Shown: positions 1 through 6,096, numbered from the stretch's first letter. The stretch is 6,980 bases of DNA from an uncultured Eubacterium sp. (GCA_905233805.1 CAJOER010000051.1:1-6980), one strand, 5' to 3'. The notes: generated by a model not told the origin, from the letters alone. Numbers and translations are program-made.

Positions 1-720
1 AAGGGAGTGGAACGTTATTATTGAAAGCCTGCCGCCGCTGTTAAGACATTCAAGCGCGCTGTCAAGCGTTTTTTCAAGAGCGCACAGTTCCCCGTTAACC
101 TCAATGCGGATTGCCTGGAAGGTTTTCCTTGCGGGGTGGGAATCTCTCATGGCTCTTTGAGGATAAGACATCTTAACCACATCTACCAGTTCAAATGTGG
201 TTTCGATAGGCTTATCCTGTCTTACTTTAACTATTTTTTCAGCAATTCGCCTTGCGAACTTTTCCTCCCCGTATCTGAAGAGAATATCCGCAAGCTGCTC
301 CTCGCTGTAAGTATTTACGACGTCATAGGCGGACATACCGCTTTTGCTCATACGCATATCAAGCGGCGCGTCCTTATGATACGAAAAGCCTCTTTCGGCA
401 GTGTCAAGCTGAAAAGAACTTACGCCCAAATCGAGCAGAAGTCCGTCAGCCTTTTCAATATTCAGCTCTTTAAGAATCTCTTTAAGATTTGAAAAGTTAT
501 CCTGAACTATCGTAACGTTACCGAAACCGCCGAGCCTTTCATTAAGGACTTTTACGGCGTCGGGGTCACGGTCGACGGCTATGAGGCGTCCTGCCCTTGA
601 GGCGATTTCGGCGCTGTGTCCGCCGCCGCCTGCCGTTCCGTCGACTATTATTTTATTACTATTTATATTGAGCGAGTCTATTGCCTCGTCAAAAAGAACG
701 CTTTTATGGTTAAATTTCAT
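1..720 (-). CDS. rsmH: RsmH (MraW), 16S rRNA (cytosine-1402-N4)-methyltransferase, C-terminus cut by window edge
   Basis: S-adenosylmethionine-dependent enzyme that N4-methylates C1402 in the decoding centre of 16S rRNA; cytoplasmic. The first 240 codons are present, and the family is usually about 310 residues, so roughly the last 70 lie beyond position 1. Visible family motifs are the SAM-binding loop VDGTAGGGGHS (residues 26-36), an acidic VDRDPDA segment (about 49-55), LDLGVSSFQLD (96-106), RGFSY (110-114), DAPLDMRM (117-124), SHPARKTFQAIRIEVN (194-209) and the terminal GRLSIITFHSL. The ATG at 718-720 overlaps the end of mraZ by 11 bp. No Shine-Dalgarno sits at normal distance (the nearest GAGG is 15 nt upstream), so translation is probably coupled to mraZ. 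It is the second gene of the dcw cluster, and ftsL and penicillin-binding protein genes would be expected to the left. Identity is secure. Confidence 0.97.
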   Translation of the reverse strand, partial: MKFNHKSVLFDEAIDSLNINSNKIIVDGTAGGGGHSAEIASRAGRLIAVDRDPDAVKVLNERLGGFGNVTIVQDNFSNLKEILKELNIEKADGLLLDLGVSSFQLDTAERGFSYHKDAPLDMRMSKSGMSAYDVVNTYSEEQLADILFRYGEEKFARRIAEKIVKVRQDKPIETTFELVDVVKMSYPQRAMRDSHPARKTFQAIRIEVNGELCALEKTLDSALECLNSGGRLSIITFHSL

Positions 721-1147
721 ATCTGTCAAGGATATCCTCAACTTCCTGCTCGCTTATGCTGCTGAGTTCAGCGTTGAAGAGTTCGCAGTTCCAGATTTCA
801 ATATGGTCGTTATTACCGTAAACCATAGCGGTATCCTCTCCGAAAAGATTAACCTGCTTTCTGAGTTCCTCGTTTAAAAGAACCCTGCCCTGTCCGTCAA
901 GACTGAGCTTGTCCGCATTGGCGGAGAAGAAGAACTGAAGCTTTTTTCTGTCCTTCTGAGGAACCTTTGACTGGATGCTTTCCATAAACGAATTCCACGA
1001 TTCCATTGGATAAAGCGCAAGGCATTTACCCGCGCCTCTTGATGCGATAAACTCGCTTCCGAGTGCAGAACGCATATTTGCAGGAATCGAAATTCTTCCC
1101 TTTGCGTCGATTTTATATTCTCTGTGGCTTACAAGATATTCGTTCAC
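710..1147 (-). CDS. mraZ: MraZ, transcriptional regulator of the division and cell wall cluster
   Basis: DNA-binding protein of the double SpoVT-AbrB fold that forms rings and regulates its own dcw operon. Its 145 residues match the family length. The two half-motifs are visible: KGRISIPANMR (residues 16-26) and DGQGRVLLNEELR (84-96), followed by the IEIWN segment typical of the C-terminal repeat. In the second repeat the usual proline of the G-R-hydrophobic-P pattern is replaced by Asn92, a mild deviation. The start is GTG at 1145-1147, chosen because AAAGGAG lies 6 nt upstream and because MNEYLVSHREYKIDAKGR aligns with the usual MraZ N-terminus. The TAA stop lies inside rsmH (11-bp overlap). 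It is first in the operon, with a consensus promoter and candidate self-operator upstream. Confidence 0.97.
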   Translation of the reverse strand: MNEYLVSHREYKIDAKGRISIPANMRSALGSEFIASRGAGKCLALYPMESWNSFMESIQSKVPQKDRKKLQFFFSANADKLSLDGQGRVLLNEELRKQVNLFGEDTAMVYGNNDHIEIWNCELFNAELSSISEQEVEDILDRYEI

Positions 1148-1153
1148 GCCTTG

Positions 1154-1160
1154 CTCCTTT
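1154..1160 (-). promoter_or_regulatory. Ribosome binding site of mraZ
   Basis: On the minus strand AAAGGAG stands 6 nt before the GTG codon at 1147. This match to the 16S rRNA 3' end supports GTG as the real start of mraZ; no ATG in frame fits better. Confidence 0.85.
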
Positions 1161-1172
1161 CCTAAAAATCTA

Positions 1173-1210
1173 TGGGATTTTTATAGTTTTTTGTGGGATT
1201 TTCCACCACT
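1173..1210. promoter_or_regulatory. Candidate MraZ operator in the mraZ leader
   Basis: Between the mraZ -10 box and its Shine-Dalgarno, the minus strand reads GTGGTGG (1209-1203), AAAA, then TCCCAC (1198-1193), an imperfect inverted arrangement. On the plus strand TGGGATTTT occurs at 1173-1181 and again at 1194-1202, 21 bp apart, close to two helical turns. MraZ proteins are known to bind repeated TGGG/GTGG-type boxes close to their own promoter, so autoregulation here is a reasonable inference. The two TGGGA boxes point against the gene, which is not the textbook arrangement. No binding has been shown; this is a sequence-based guess. Confidence 0.45.
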
Positions 1211-1217
1211 TGGTTAT

Positions 1218-1246
1218 ATTATATATACATCTACCCCCATTGTCAA
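1218..1246 (-). promoter_or_regulatory. Sigma-A promoter of mraZ-rsmH
   Basis: On the minus strand TTGACA (1246-1241) and TATAAT (1223-1218) are separated by exactly 17 nt, a perfect match to the housekeeping consensus in both boxes. An AT-rich stretch lies just upstream. Transcription should start near 1211, leaving a leader of about 63 nt before the GTG start of mraZ. A promoter this strong fits a gene cluster held in check by its own repressor. Confidence 0.9.
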
Positions 1247-1296
1247 GAAATAATTTCGCAGTTGATTAATTGTAATACTTTTGTAAATTTTATTGT

Positions 1297-1325
1297 TTGC
1301 GACTTTTTTCTATATGTGGTATAAT
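1297..1325 (+). promoter_or_regulatory. Sigma-A promoter of the symporter-glycosyltransferase operon
   Basis: TTGCGA (1297-1302, 4 of 6 matches to TTGACA), a 17-nt spacer and TATAAT (1320-1325). The spacer ends in TGG directly before the -10 box, giving an extended -10 (TGn) element that can compensate for the weaker -35. Transcription would start near 1332. The -35 box is about 50 bp from that of the divergent mraZ promoter, so the two could influence each other. I see no convincing catabolite-repression (cre) site. Confidence 0.8.
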
Positions 1326-1360
1326 GAAAAAAATCAAATCTTAAATATGGGAGATTTTTT

Positions 1361-2749
1361 ATGGAACAAAAAACTACCTGGCGTGAAAAAATTTTTTACG
1401 GAGTAGGCGCGGTAGGACTTGATTTAAGCTACGGAATGTTTTATTCCTTTTTAAGCTACTATCTTTCCTCCGTTCTCGGACTGAAAGAAGCGTTCCTCCT
1501 TCTGCTCACTCCGATAGCGCGTATATGGGACGGCATCAACGACCCGATGATGGGAACAATCGTTGATAATACAAAGACAAAGTTCGGTAAATACCGCCCG
1601 TGGATTCTTATAGGCGCGATAGCGAACGGAACGGTGCTGTTCCTGCTTTTCACTAACTTCGGTCTCAGCGGAATGCCGCTTTACGTTTACATCGGAGTTA
1701 TGTATATCCTCTGGGGTATGACAAATACGATGGCGGATATTCCCTACTGGTCAATGGTTCCCTCGTTCACGAGCGACCCGAAGGACAGAAATATGGTTTC
1801 AACGGTTGCAAGAACTTTTTCCGGCCTCGGTCAGGGCATAATCACTATTGCAACCCCGATTATTCTTCCCATGCTCTCCTCGGGAATTAAGACCGACAAG
1901 GGTTACAGCGCGGCGGGATTTTCGCGCTGGGCGGGAATTCTTGGCATTTGTCTCGTTCTCTTCTCAGCAATCTGCGTAATTTCGACAAAAGAAAAGAACG
2001 TCGTCTACGGTGAAAAGACAAAGTTCTCGTTTAAAAAGATATTCACTGTATTAAAGAGCAACGACCAGCTTCTCGTATTTATGCTCTTTGCCATGCTTTC
2101 AAACGCGGGCTGGTATCTTACGAGCGGAACGGCGGTTTACTACTTCTCTGACGTTTTAGGCCAGCCGAAAGCGCAGTCCCTGTTCCAGACGATAGGCGCG
2201 GCGGGTTCCGTCCTCGGACTTCTCGTTATCCCCGTGCTCTCAAAATGGTTTAATAAAAAGCAGATTTATCAGATTTCTCTTCTTACAACCATCGCGGGAT
2301 ATATTCTTATGTATATCTTCGGTCCCGTGCTGAAAATCACTATTGCGCTTGACGTGGCGTATATTCTTTCTTCAACGGGTATTGCGTCAATGTTCGTTGC
2401 CCAGACAATCTTCCTTGCGGATATAGTTGACTACGGCGAATATAAAAACGGCGAAAGGAACGAGAGTATCACCTTCTCAATGAAAGGATTTCTTCAGAAG
2501 ATGGCTTATACAATCCAGACGGTTATCCTCTTCGGCGGACTTGCGCTTGTTAATTACAACGAGCAGATTACCTCGGCAACAAAGCAGATTAACGATACGA
2601 CTAAAACGGCAATCGGTATTATCTGTTTCGGCGCGCCGGCGGTTCTCGTACTTCTCTCGCTCATAGTATTCAGTAAAAAATTCAAACTTCACGGCGAGCT
2701 TGCCGAAAAAGTACACGATTATATTGTTGAAAAAAGAGCTGAAAACTGA
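1361..2749 (+). CDS. MelB-like sugar:cation symporter (GPH family, major facilitator superfamily)
   Basis: Integral membrane transporter of the glycoside-pentoside-hexuronide:cation symporter family, which imports small glycosides with Na+ or H+. It has 462 residues and about 12 hydrophobic segments, normal for the family. The signature WDGINDPMMG (residues 56-65) is followed by FGKYRPW (75-81). Asp57, Asn60 and Asp61 line up with the cation-site residues Asp55, Asn58 and Asp59 of MelB. Asp21, Asp126 and Trp130 (in DIPYWSMVP) match the MelB sugar-site positions Asp19, Asp124 and Trp128, and Lys380 matches MelB Lys377. The DYGEYKNGERNES motif (357-369) is also typical. The substrate is unproved; a galactoside-like sugar is an inference from the conserved binding residues. 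The ATG start has GGGAG 7 nt upstream. First gene of a two-gene operon. A GPH relative with another substrate (for example a beta-glucoside or xyloside) is the main alternative. Confidence 0.92.
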   Translation: MEQKTTWREKIFYGVGAVGLDLSYGMFYSFLSYYLSSVLGLKEAFLLLLTPIARIWDGINDPMMGTIVDNTKTKFGKYRPWILIGAIANGTVLFLLFTNFGLSGMPLYVYIGVMYILWGMTNTMADIPYWSMVPSFTSDPKDRNMVSTVARTFSGLGQGIITIATPIILPMLSSGIKTDKGYSAAGFSRWAGILGICLVLFSAICVISTKEKNVVYGEKTKFSFKKIFTVLKSNDQLLVFMLFAMLSNAGWYLTSGTAVYYFSDVLGQPKAQSLFQTIGAAGSVLGLLVIPVLSKWFNKKQIYQISLLTTIAGYILMYIFGPVLKITIALDVAYILSSTGIASMFVAQTIFLADIVDYGEYKNGERNESITFSMKGFLQKMAYTIQTVILFGGLALVNYNEQITSATKQINDTTKTAIGIICFGAPAVLVLLSLIVFSKKFKLHGELAEKVHDYIVEKRAEN

Positions 2750-2752
2750 TAT

Positions 2753-4384
2753 ATGAATTTAAAAAAGATTAAACCCGGATATTTCTTCGTATCCGGGTTA
2801 ATAATAAGGATTATTTATTTTATAATAAATTTAATAATCGGCGGTCATCATATTGACGAGGTTATGGCGTCGCTTAACGCCGTATCTATTGCAGACAGCC
2901 TGAAAGATATTTCAGGCGAAAAGCTGCCCGTTTATTTTGACACCTGGGTTATAGGCGGTCAGTCCCCTATTGCAACCTATCTTTCCGCATTGACGGTTAA
3001 GCTGTTCGGCTTTAATCTTTTTGCGATAAGGCTGCCTATGCTGATAGTCAGCGTAATAGGATTTTTCGTATTTCTGAAACTTGCCGACCTTCTCTTTACA
3101 AAAGAGGAATACGCATTTACGGCAAAGGCGCTCGCCTGCGTTTCGCCGTGGCTCGTATTTTCATCGGCATACCTTCTTGACTGCAATTATATGGCGCATT
3201 TTATAGTAATCGGCGTCTACTTTCTCGTTAAGGCAGTGAAGGAAAAACGGAGCGTTTACTATCCGCTTTCAATGTTTTTCTTCGGGCTTTGCTTTTATTC
3301 CTATATAGCGTCGGTACTGATTGTTCCGTTTATTGTAGGTTCGGCGTATCTTATACTGATAATAAAAAAGCGCATAAAAATCAGTCAGATTATTATCAGC
3401 GCCGCGGCTTTGATTGTTACCGCTCTGCCGTTCATCCTTTTCGGACTTGTAGTGCTTAACGTGATACCCGAGTTTAAGCTCTTCGGCTTTTCATTCAGCG
3501 ATATGCCTTACTACGAGCGCGGGGAAAGCGTAGCGCTTTCGGGCAGCGGAATTTCGGCAATTATACTCAAATGCATTGAGGATTTGGCGGTTTCGTTCAT
3601 AATGCTCTTTGCGGTTGACAGCACGGCGCTCGGTTACGGGCTTAACATCTTCCAGTTCGGCAACCTTTTTGCAGGCGTGTTCCTTTTCGCAGGCGTTATT
3701 AAATTCCTGTTTTCGCTCTTCAAAGCAAAGGAAAAGAAGAACTTCGATTTCACCCAGAAGCTGGTATTTGCAGCGTCGCTTGCGGGAATCACGGCGTTTT
3801 GCCTTTTCGTTGCAAACCCGAAGCTTTCGGTAATGTACAGATACGGCACGCTTACATATCTTCTTATTCCCTTTGAGGCAATAGGTCTTTTTGAAATATT
3901 TAAACTGTTTAAAAAGGTTGATTACAAAAAAGTGCTGGCGGTATATCTCTGCCTCTCGTTCATTCTCTTCAACGCGGAATTCTTTGCGCTTTACAGAAGC
4001 CACACGATGACGACGGAAGACTATATTTACGGCGATTCGCTTTTCGAATGCATTGACGAGGCGAAAGACAAAAACGAAAAAAATATCACCGTATACATAG
4101 GCGACGAAAGGTGGCAGACGAAGGTTGCGGTATATGCAAGGTACTCTTTCTACGGCGAGCTGCCGTTCATAACGCTTGAAGAAGCGCACGAACAAAGGCT
4201 GAACGGCGGAAAGACAATTTCCGACGTAACCGAAGACGGCTCGATTAGAATTGCCGACGCGGACACCGAAAACACCGTTACGGGTGACTTCGGCATAGTT
4301 TCGGCTTACGATATCGATAAGATGAATATCGACGGCAGCTACACTGTCGAGCAGCACGGAGTTTGGTGTACGGTATATAAATAG
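2753..4384 (+). CDS. GT-C fold membrane glycosyltransferase (GT39/ArnT/PMT-like)
   Basis: Predicted polyprenyl-phosphate-sugar-dependent glycosyltransferase of 543 residues. The first membrane segment (about 10-29) is followed by the extracytoplasmic acidic motif HHIDE (32-36), where Asp35-Glu36 would be the catalytic acid pair of GT-C enzymes. Next come PVYFDTW and GGQSPIATYLSA, then RLPMLIVSVIGF, the order seen in PMT_2/ArnT-type proteins. About 11-12 membrane segments run to roughly residue 412, and a soluble C-terminal domain of about 130 residues follows. The acceptor (protein, lipid or wall polymer) cannot be read from the sequence. The ATG lies 3 bp after the symporter stop with no good Shine-Dalgarno, suggesting translational coupling. 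A strong inverted repeat lies within codons 7-16. A large antisense reading frame over the C-terminal half is a shadow. Class assignment is fairly sure; precise function is not. Confidence 0.8.
   Translation: MNLKKIKPGYFFVSGLIIRIIYFIINLIIGGHHIDEVMASLNAVSIADSLKDISGEKLPVYFDTWVIGGQSPIATYLSALTVKLFGFNLFAIRLPMLIVSVIGFFVFLKLADLLFTKEEYAFTAKALACVSPWLVFSSAYLLDCNYMAHFIVIGVYFLVKAVKEKRSVYYPLSMFFFGLCFYSYIASVLIVPFIVGSAYLILIIKKRIKISQIIISAAALIVTALPFILFGLVVLNVIPEFKLFGFSFSDMPYYERGESVALSGSGISAIILKCIEDLAVSFIMLFAVDSTALGYGLNIFQFGNLFAGVFLFAGVIKFLFSLFKAKEKKNFDFTQKLVFAASLAGITAFCLFVANPKLSVMYRYGTLTYLLIPFEAIGLFEIFKLFKKVDYKKVLAVYLCLSFILFNAEFFALYRSHTMTTEDYIYGDSLFECIDEAKDKNEKNITVYIGDERWQTKVAVYARYSFYGELPFITLEEAHEQRLNGGKTISDVTEDGSIRIADADTENTVTGDFGIVSAYDIDKMNIDGSYTVEQHGVWCTVYK
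2772..2799. repeat. Perfect 10-bp inverted repeat inside the start of the glycosyltransferase gene
   Basis: AACCCGGATA (2772-2781) and TATCCGGGTT (2790-2799) are exact reverse complements around an 8-nt loop. In the operon mRNA this would form a hairpin starting 16 nt after the ATG codon. On the plus strand no T-run follows, so it is not a terminator for the operon. On the minus strand it is followed by an interrupted T-rich tail (a TTTTTT run at 2766-2761) and resembles an intrinsic terminator for antisense transcripts. The arms encode ordinary residues (about KPGYFFVSGL), so the pairing is not forced by a protein repeat. Confidence 0.7.
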
Positions 4385-4390
4385 AATAAT

Positions 4391-4419
4391 AAAAAGCCGA
4401 GGATTTCCTCGGCTTTTTT
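4391..4419. terminator. Bidirectional intrinsic terminator between convergent operons
   Basis: GCCGAGGA (4396-4403) pairs with TCCTCGGC (4406-4413). It is flanked by AAAAA (4391-4395) and TTTTTT (4414-4419), so each strand ends in a GC-rich hairpin plus a U-run. It lies 11 nt after the glycosyltransferase stop on the plus strand and 17 nt after the coiled-coil gene stop on the minus strand, and should end both transcripts. Confidence 0.93.
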
Positions 4420-4430
4420 ATTCTGTTTAA

Positions 4431-4991
4431 TTAGCTGTGCTTGCTCTGTACGTCGGAAATACCGTCGCGGATACGGCGCACGTCGGAAAGCGCTTTATAA
4501 AGCGCGTCGTCGATTGCAAGGAGAGTATCGTCGGCATAGTTATTAACCGCTGTAAGCATTTCTCTTGACTTATTCTTAGCAGATGTAACCATCTCATTAG
4601 CCTGAGTGGTAGCGTTACCGAGAATATCGGAAGCCTGATTCTGGGAATCCTCAATAAACTGTTTTCCCTGCTCGTTAGCCTTGGCGATAATTTCGGTTGC
4701 TTCAGCCTGAGCGCGCTTTGTAATCTCGTCGCGGGCAATCATATCTCTTGCCTCTGCCTCAGCCTTTTTAATAATCTCGGCAGCCTCTCTTTTTGCGTCT
4801 TCAAGAATAGTATTTCTTGAATCAACAATAGCCTTAGCCTGCTTTGTTTCCTGAGGTGTATTAAGTCTTATATCCTCAATGATAGTTTTAATCTTTTCAA
4901 CGTCTACCGCGCTCTTTTTCGAAAGCGGAATTGAAGATGCGTCGTCGAGTACGTCTTCAAGGTCTTCAAGTAAAATATCAGTGTTAGTCAT
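4431..4991 (-). CDS. Coiled-coil protein of the coaD neighbourhood (DivIVA / ATPase-stalk-like)
   Basis: Hydrophilic cytoplasmic protein of 186 residues with no signal peptide or membrane segment. An acidic N-terminus (residues 1-17) is followed by an IPLSKKSAVDVEKI segment and then IEDIRLNTPQETKQAKAIV, which resembles the N-terminal part of proteins found beside coaD in many Clostridia (recalled, not searched). These are usually annotated as an ATPase, a V-type ATPase subunit H-like protein or a DivIVA-like protein. From residue 65 to 169 it is an 11-residue-repeat helix, interrupted once at 87-92. The ATG at 4989-4991 overlaps the coaD end by 8 bp, and AAAGGAG lies 9 nt upstream inside coaD. 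It is last in the rsmD-coaD operon and ends at the shared terminator. An enzymatic ATPase is unlikely, as no Walker motif is present. A structural or division-related role, by analogy with DivIVA-type proteins, is inference only. Confidence 0.8.
   Translation of the reverse strand: MTNTDILLEDLEDVLDDASSIPLSKKSAVDVEKIKTIIEDIRLNTPQETKQAKAIVDSRNTILEDAKREAAEIIKKAEAEARDMIARDEITKRAQAEATEIIAKANEQGKQFIEDSQNQASDILGNATTQANEMVTSAKNKSREMLTAVNNYADDTLLAIDDALYKALSDVRRIRDGISDVQSKHS
4485..4799 (-). repeat. Hendecad (11-residue) coiled-coil repeat region
   Basis: Nine 11-residue units can be laid out at residues 65-75, 76-86, 93-103, 104-114, 115-125, 126-136, 137-147, 148-158 and 159-169. Position 2 is A, A, A, A, S, A, A, V, I. 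Position 6 is A, A, A, G, A, A, S, A, L. Positions 9-10 are mostly I, M, F, L or V pairs, such as II, MI, FI, IL, MV and ML. A 6-residue segment, RDEITK (87-92), breaks the register between units two and three. The DNA itself is too diverged to be a simple 33-bp tandem repeat. Confidence 0.75.
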
Positions 4992-5475
4992 AGTTTTTAT
5001 CTCCTTTACATCTTTTATAAATATCTTCTTTTATTATTTCAGGGACGAACGAGCTTATGTCTCCTCCAAGGGAGCAAACCTCTTTTACCATACTTGAAGA
5101 GAGGAACATATTTTCCCCTCTTGCAGTCAGAAAGACCGTCTCACACTCGGGGTAAAGAGATTTATTCGTCAGTGCCTGCTGGAATTCGTAATCGAAGTCA
5201 GACATAGCACGAAGCCCCTTAACTATCGCAACAGCGCCTTTTTTCTTCGCGTAATCGACAAGCAGCCCGTCGTCGGTATCGACCTTTATATTATCGGATT
5301 TCACACACCGTTTTATAAGTTCTATCCGCTCCTCGGTCGTAAAGCTTGTTTTCTTACTTCGGTTACTTGCCACAAGGACTATAACCTCGTCGAAAATATC
5401 GGCAGTACGCTCGATAATATCCAAATGCCCTAATGTCACAGGGTCAAAGCTGCCCGGACAAATTGCAATTTTCAT
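4984..5475 (-). CDS. coaD: Phosphopantetheine adenylyltransferase
   Basis: Catalyses transfer of AMP from ATP to 4'-phosphopantetheine, giving dephospho-CoA, the fourth of five steps of coenzyme A synthesis; cytoplasmic, usually hexameric. Its 163 residues match the family (about 160). The nucleotidyltransferase motif is in PGSFDPVTLGH (residues 7-17, with T14-x-G16-H17). KGLRAMSDFDYE (86-97) is the substrate-binding arginine region, and LSSSMVKEV (125-133) is the ATP-binding ISSSxVKE-type motif near the C-terminus. The ATG at 5473-5475 is 2 bp after the rsmD stop, and AAAAGGA lies upstream within the end of rsmD. The stop overlaps the start of the coiled-coil gene by 8 bp. All three genes are probably co-transcribed from the promoter before rsmD. 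Confidence 0.97.
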   Translation of the reverse strand: MKIAICPGSFDPVTLGHLDIIERTADIFDEVIVLVASNRSKKTSFTTEERIELIKRCVKSDNIKVDTDDGLLVDYAKKKGAVAIVKGLRAMSDFDYEFQQALTNKSLYPECETVFLTARGENMFLSSSMVKEVCSLGGDISSFVPEIIKEDIYKRCKGDKNYD

Positions 5476-5477
5476 AT

Positions 5478-6017
5478 TCAGTTTCCTTTTCTGTAATAAG
5501 TAAGCTTGGACTTCCCGTAATTCTTTATACGGACAGCCTCCCAGCCGTTTACTTCTTCCGGCAGGTTTTCGTTCTTATCGCTCTCGCAGATAATCACGCC
5601 GCCGTCGTTCATTTTTTCGGTAAGCTTTTCAAGGCACTTTGAAATAAGTCCTTTATTATACGGAGGGTCGAGGAAGGCTATATCAAAGGTATCCCTTCTT
5701 GAAAGGAAGGAAACGGCGTCGCTGAACACGAGCGAGGACACATCCTCCATTTTGCAGGTCTTGATATTATCCTCAACAACCTTATATGCGTCGCGGTTAT
5801 TTTCAACAAAAGTACAGAACCTTGCTCCGCGAGAAAGCGCCTCGATACCGAGCTGACCGCAGCCTGCGAACAAATCGAGTATCTGCTTACCTTCAAGTTC
5901 AAACTGAATTGAACTGAAAAGCGCCTCTTTCATACTCTGCGAGGTAGGTCTTGTTACTTCTTCGCCGGAAAGAGTAATAAGATTTCTCCCCCGTGCAGTT
6001 CCCGTAATAACCCGCAT
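5478..6017 (-). CDS. rsmD: RsmD, 16S rRNA (guanine-966-N2)-methyltransferase
   Basis: SAM-dependent enzyme that N2-methylates G966 of 16S rRNA in the assembling small subunit. The 179 residues fit the family. Visible motifs are the N-terminal VITGTARGR (3-11), TRPTSQSMKEALF (22-34), SAM-binding ILDLFAGCGQLGIEALSRGA (46-65), the acidic FVENN (70-74), and the catalytic FLDPPY (115-120). The ATG at 6015-6017 has GGAG about 7 nt upstream. It is the first gene of an rsmD-coaD-coiled-coil operon, an order widely kept in Gram-positive bacteria, with a promoter in the 79-bp gap after uvrC. Confidence 0.96.
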   Translation of the reverse strand: MRVITGTARGRNLITLSGEEVTRPTSQSMKEALFSSIQFELEGKQILDLFAGCGQLGIEALSRGARFCTFVENNRDAYKVVEDNIKTCKMEDVSSLVFSDAVSFLSRRDTFDIAFLDPPYNKGLISKCLEKLTEKMNDGGVIICESDKNENLPEEVNGWEAVRIKNYGKSKLTYYRKGN

Positions 6018-6050
6018 ATATTTTCTCCATAATACTTTTTTACCTATACT

Positions 6051-6079
6051 ATTATACAGAGAGATAAGGTTTTAGTCAA
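6051..6079 (-). promoter_or_regulatory. Sigma-A promoter of the rsmD-coaD operon
   Basis: On the minus strand TTGACT (6079-6074, 5 of 6 matches) and TATAAT (6056-6051) are 17 nt apart. Transcription should start near 6044, about 27 nt before the rsmD ATG. I see no GC-rich terminator after uvrC (only a weak AT-rich inverted repeat near 6081-6102), so some read-through from uvrC is likely too. Confidence 0.87.
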
Positions 6080-6096
6080 GATTAAAAATAAACATT

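Noticed and set aside
136..492. A 118-codon plus-strand open frame opposite rsmH
   Set aside because: rsmH motifs are continuous on the other strand through this stretch, so this is a shadow frame.
1164..1182. AAAAATC/GATTTTT inverted repeat just before the mraZ ribosome binding site as a regulatory hairpin
   Set aside because: The stem is 7 bp and almost all A-U, too weak to claim as an RNA switch; its TGGGA portion is better explained as part of a possible MraZ site.
1063..1269. A 68-codon plus-strand open frame running from mraZ into the spacer
   Set aside because: It is antisense to the start of mraZ and crosses the mraZ promoter, with no family resemblance.
1247..1296. Operator or riboswitch between the divergent promoters
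   Set aside because: Only a weak ATTAAT-centred palindrome and general AT-richness are visible; no known riboswitch or cre-like pattern stands out.
3491..4357. A 288-codon open frame on the minus strand inside the glycosyltransferase gene
   Set aside because: It is antisense to a well-supported membrane protein gene. Its translation is rich in Arg, Val and Phe with no recognisable motif, which is typical of a mirror frame of a biased coding sequence.
4427..4738. A 103-codon minus-strand frame within the coiled-coil gene
   Set aside because: It is an alternate frame of the same strand produced by the repetitive coding sequence; the coiled-coil frame has the good ribosome binding site and regular repeat pattern.
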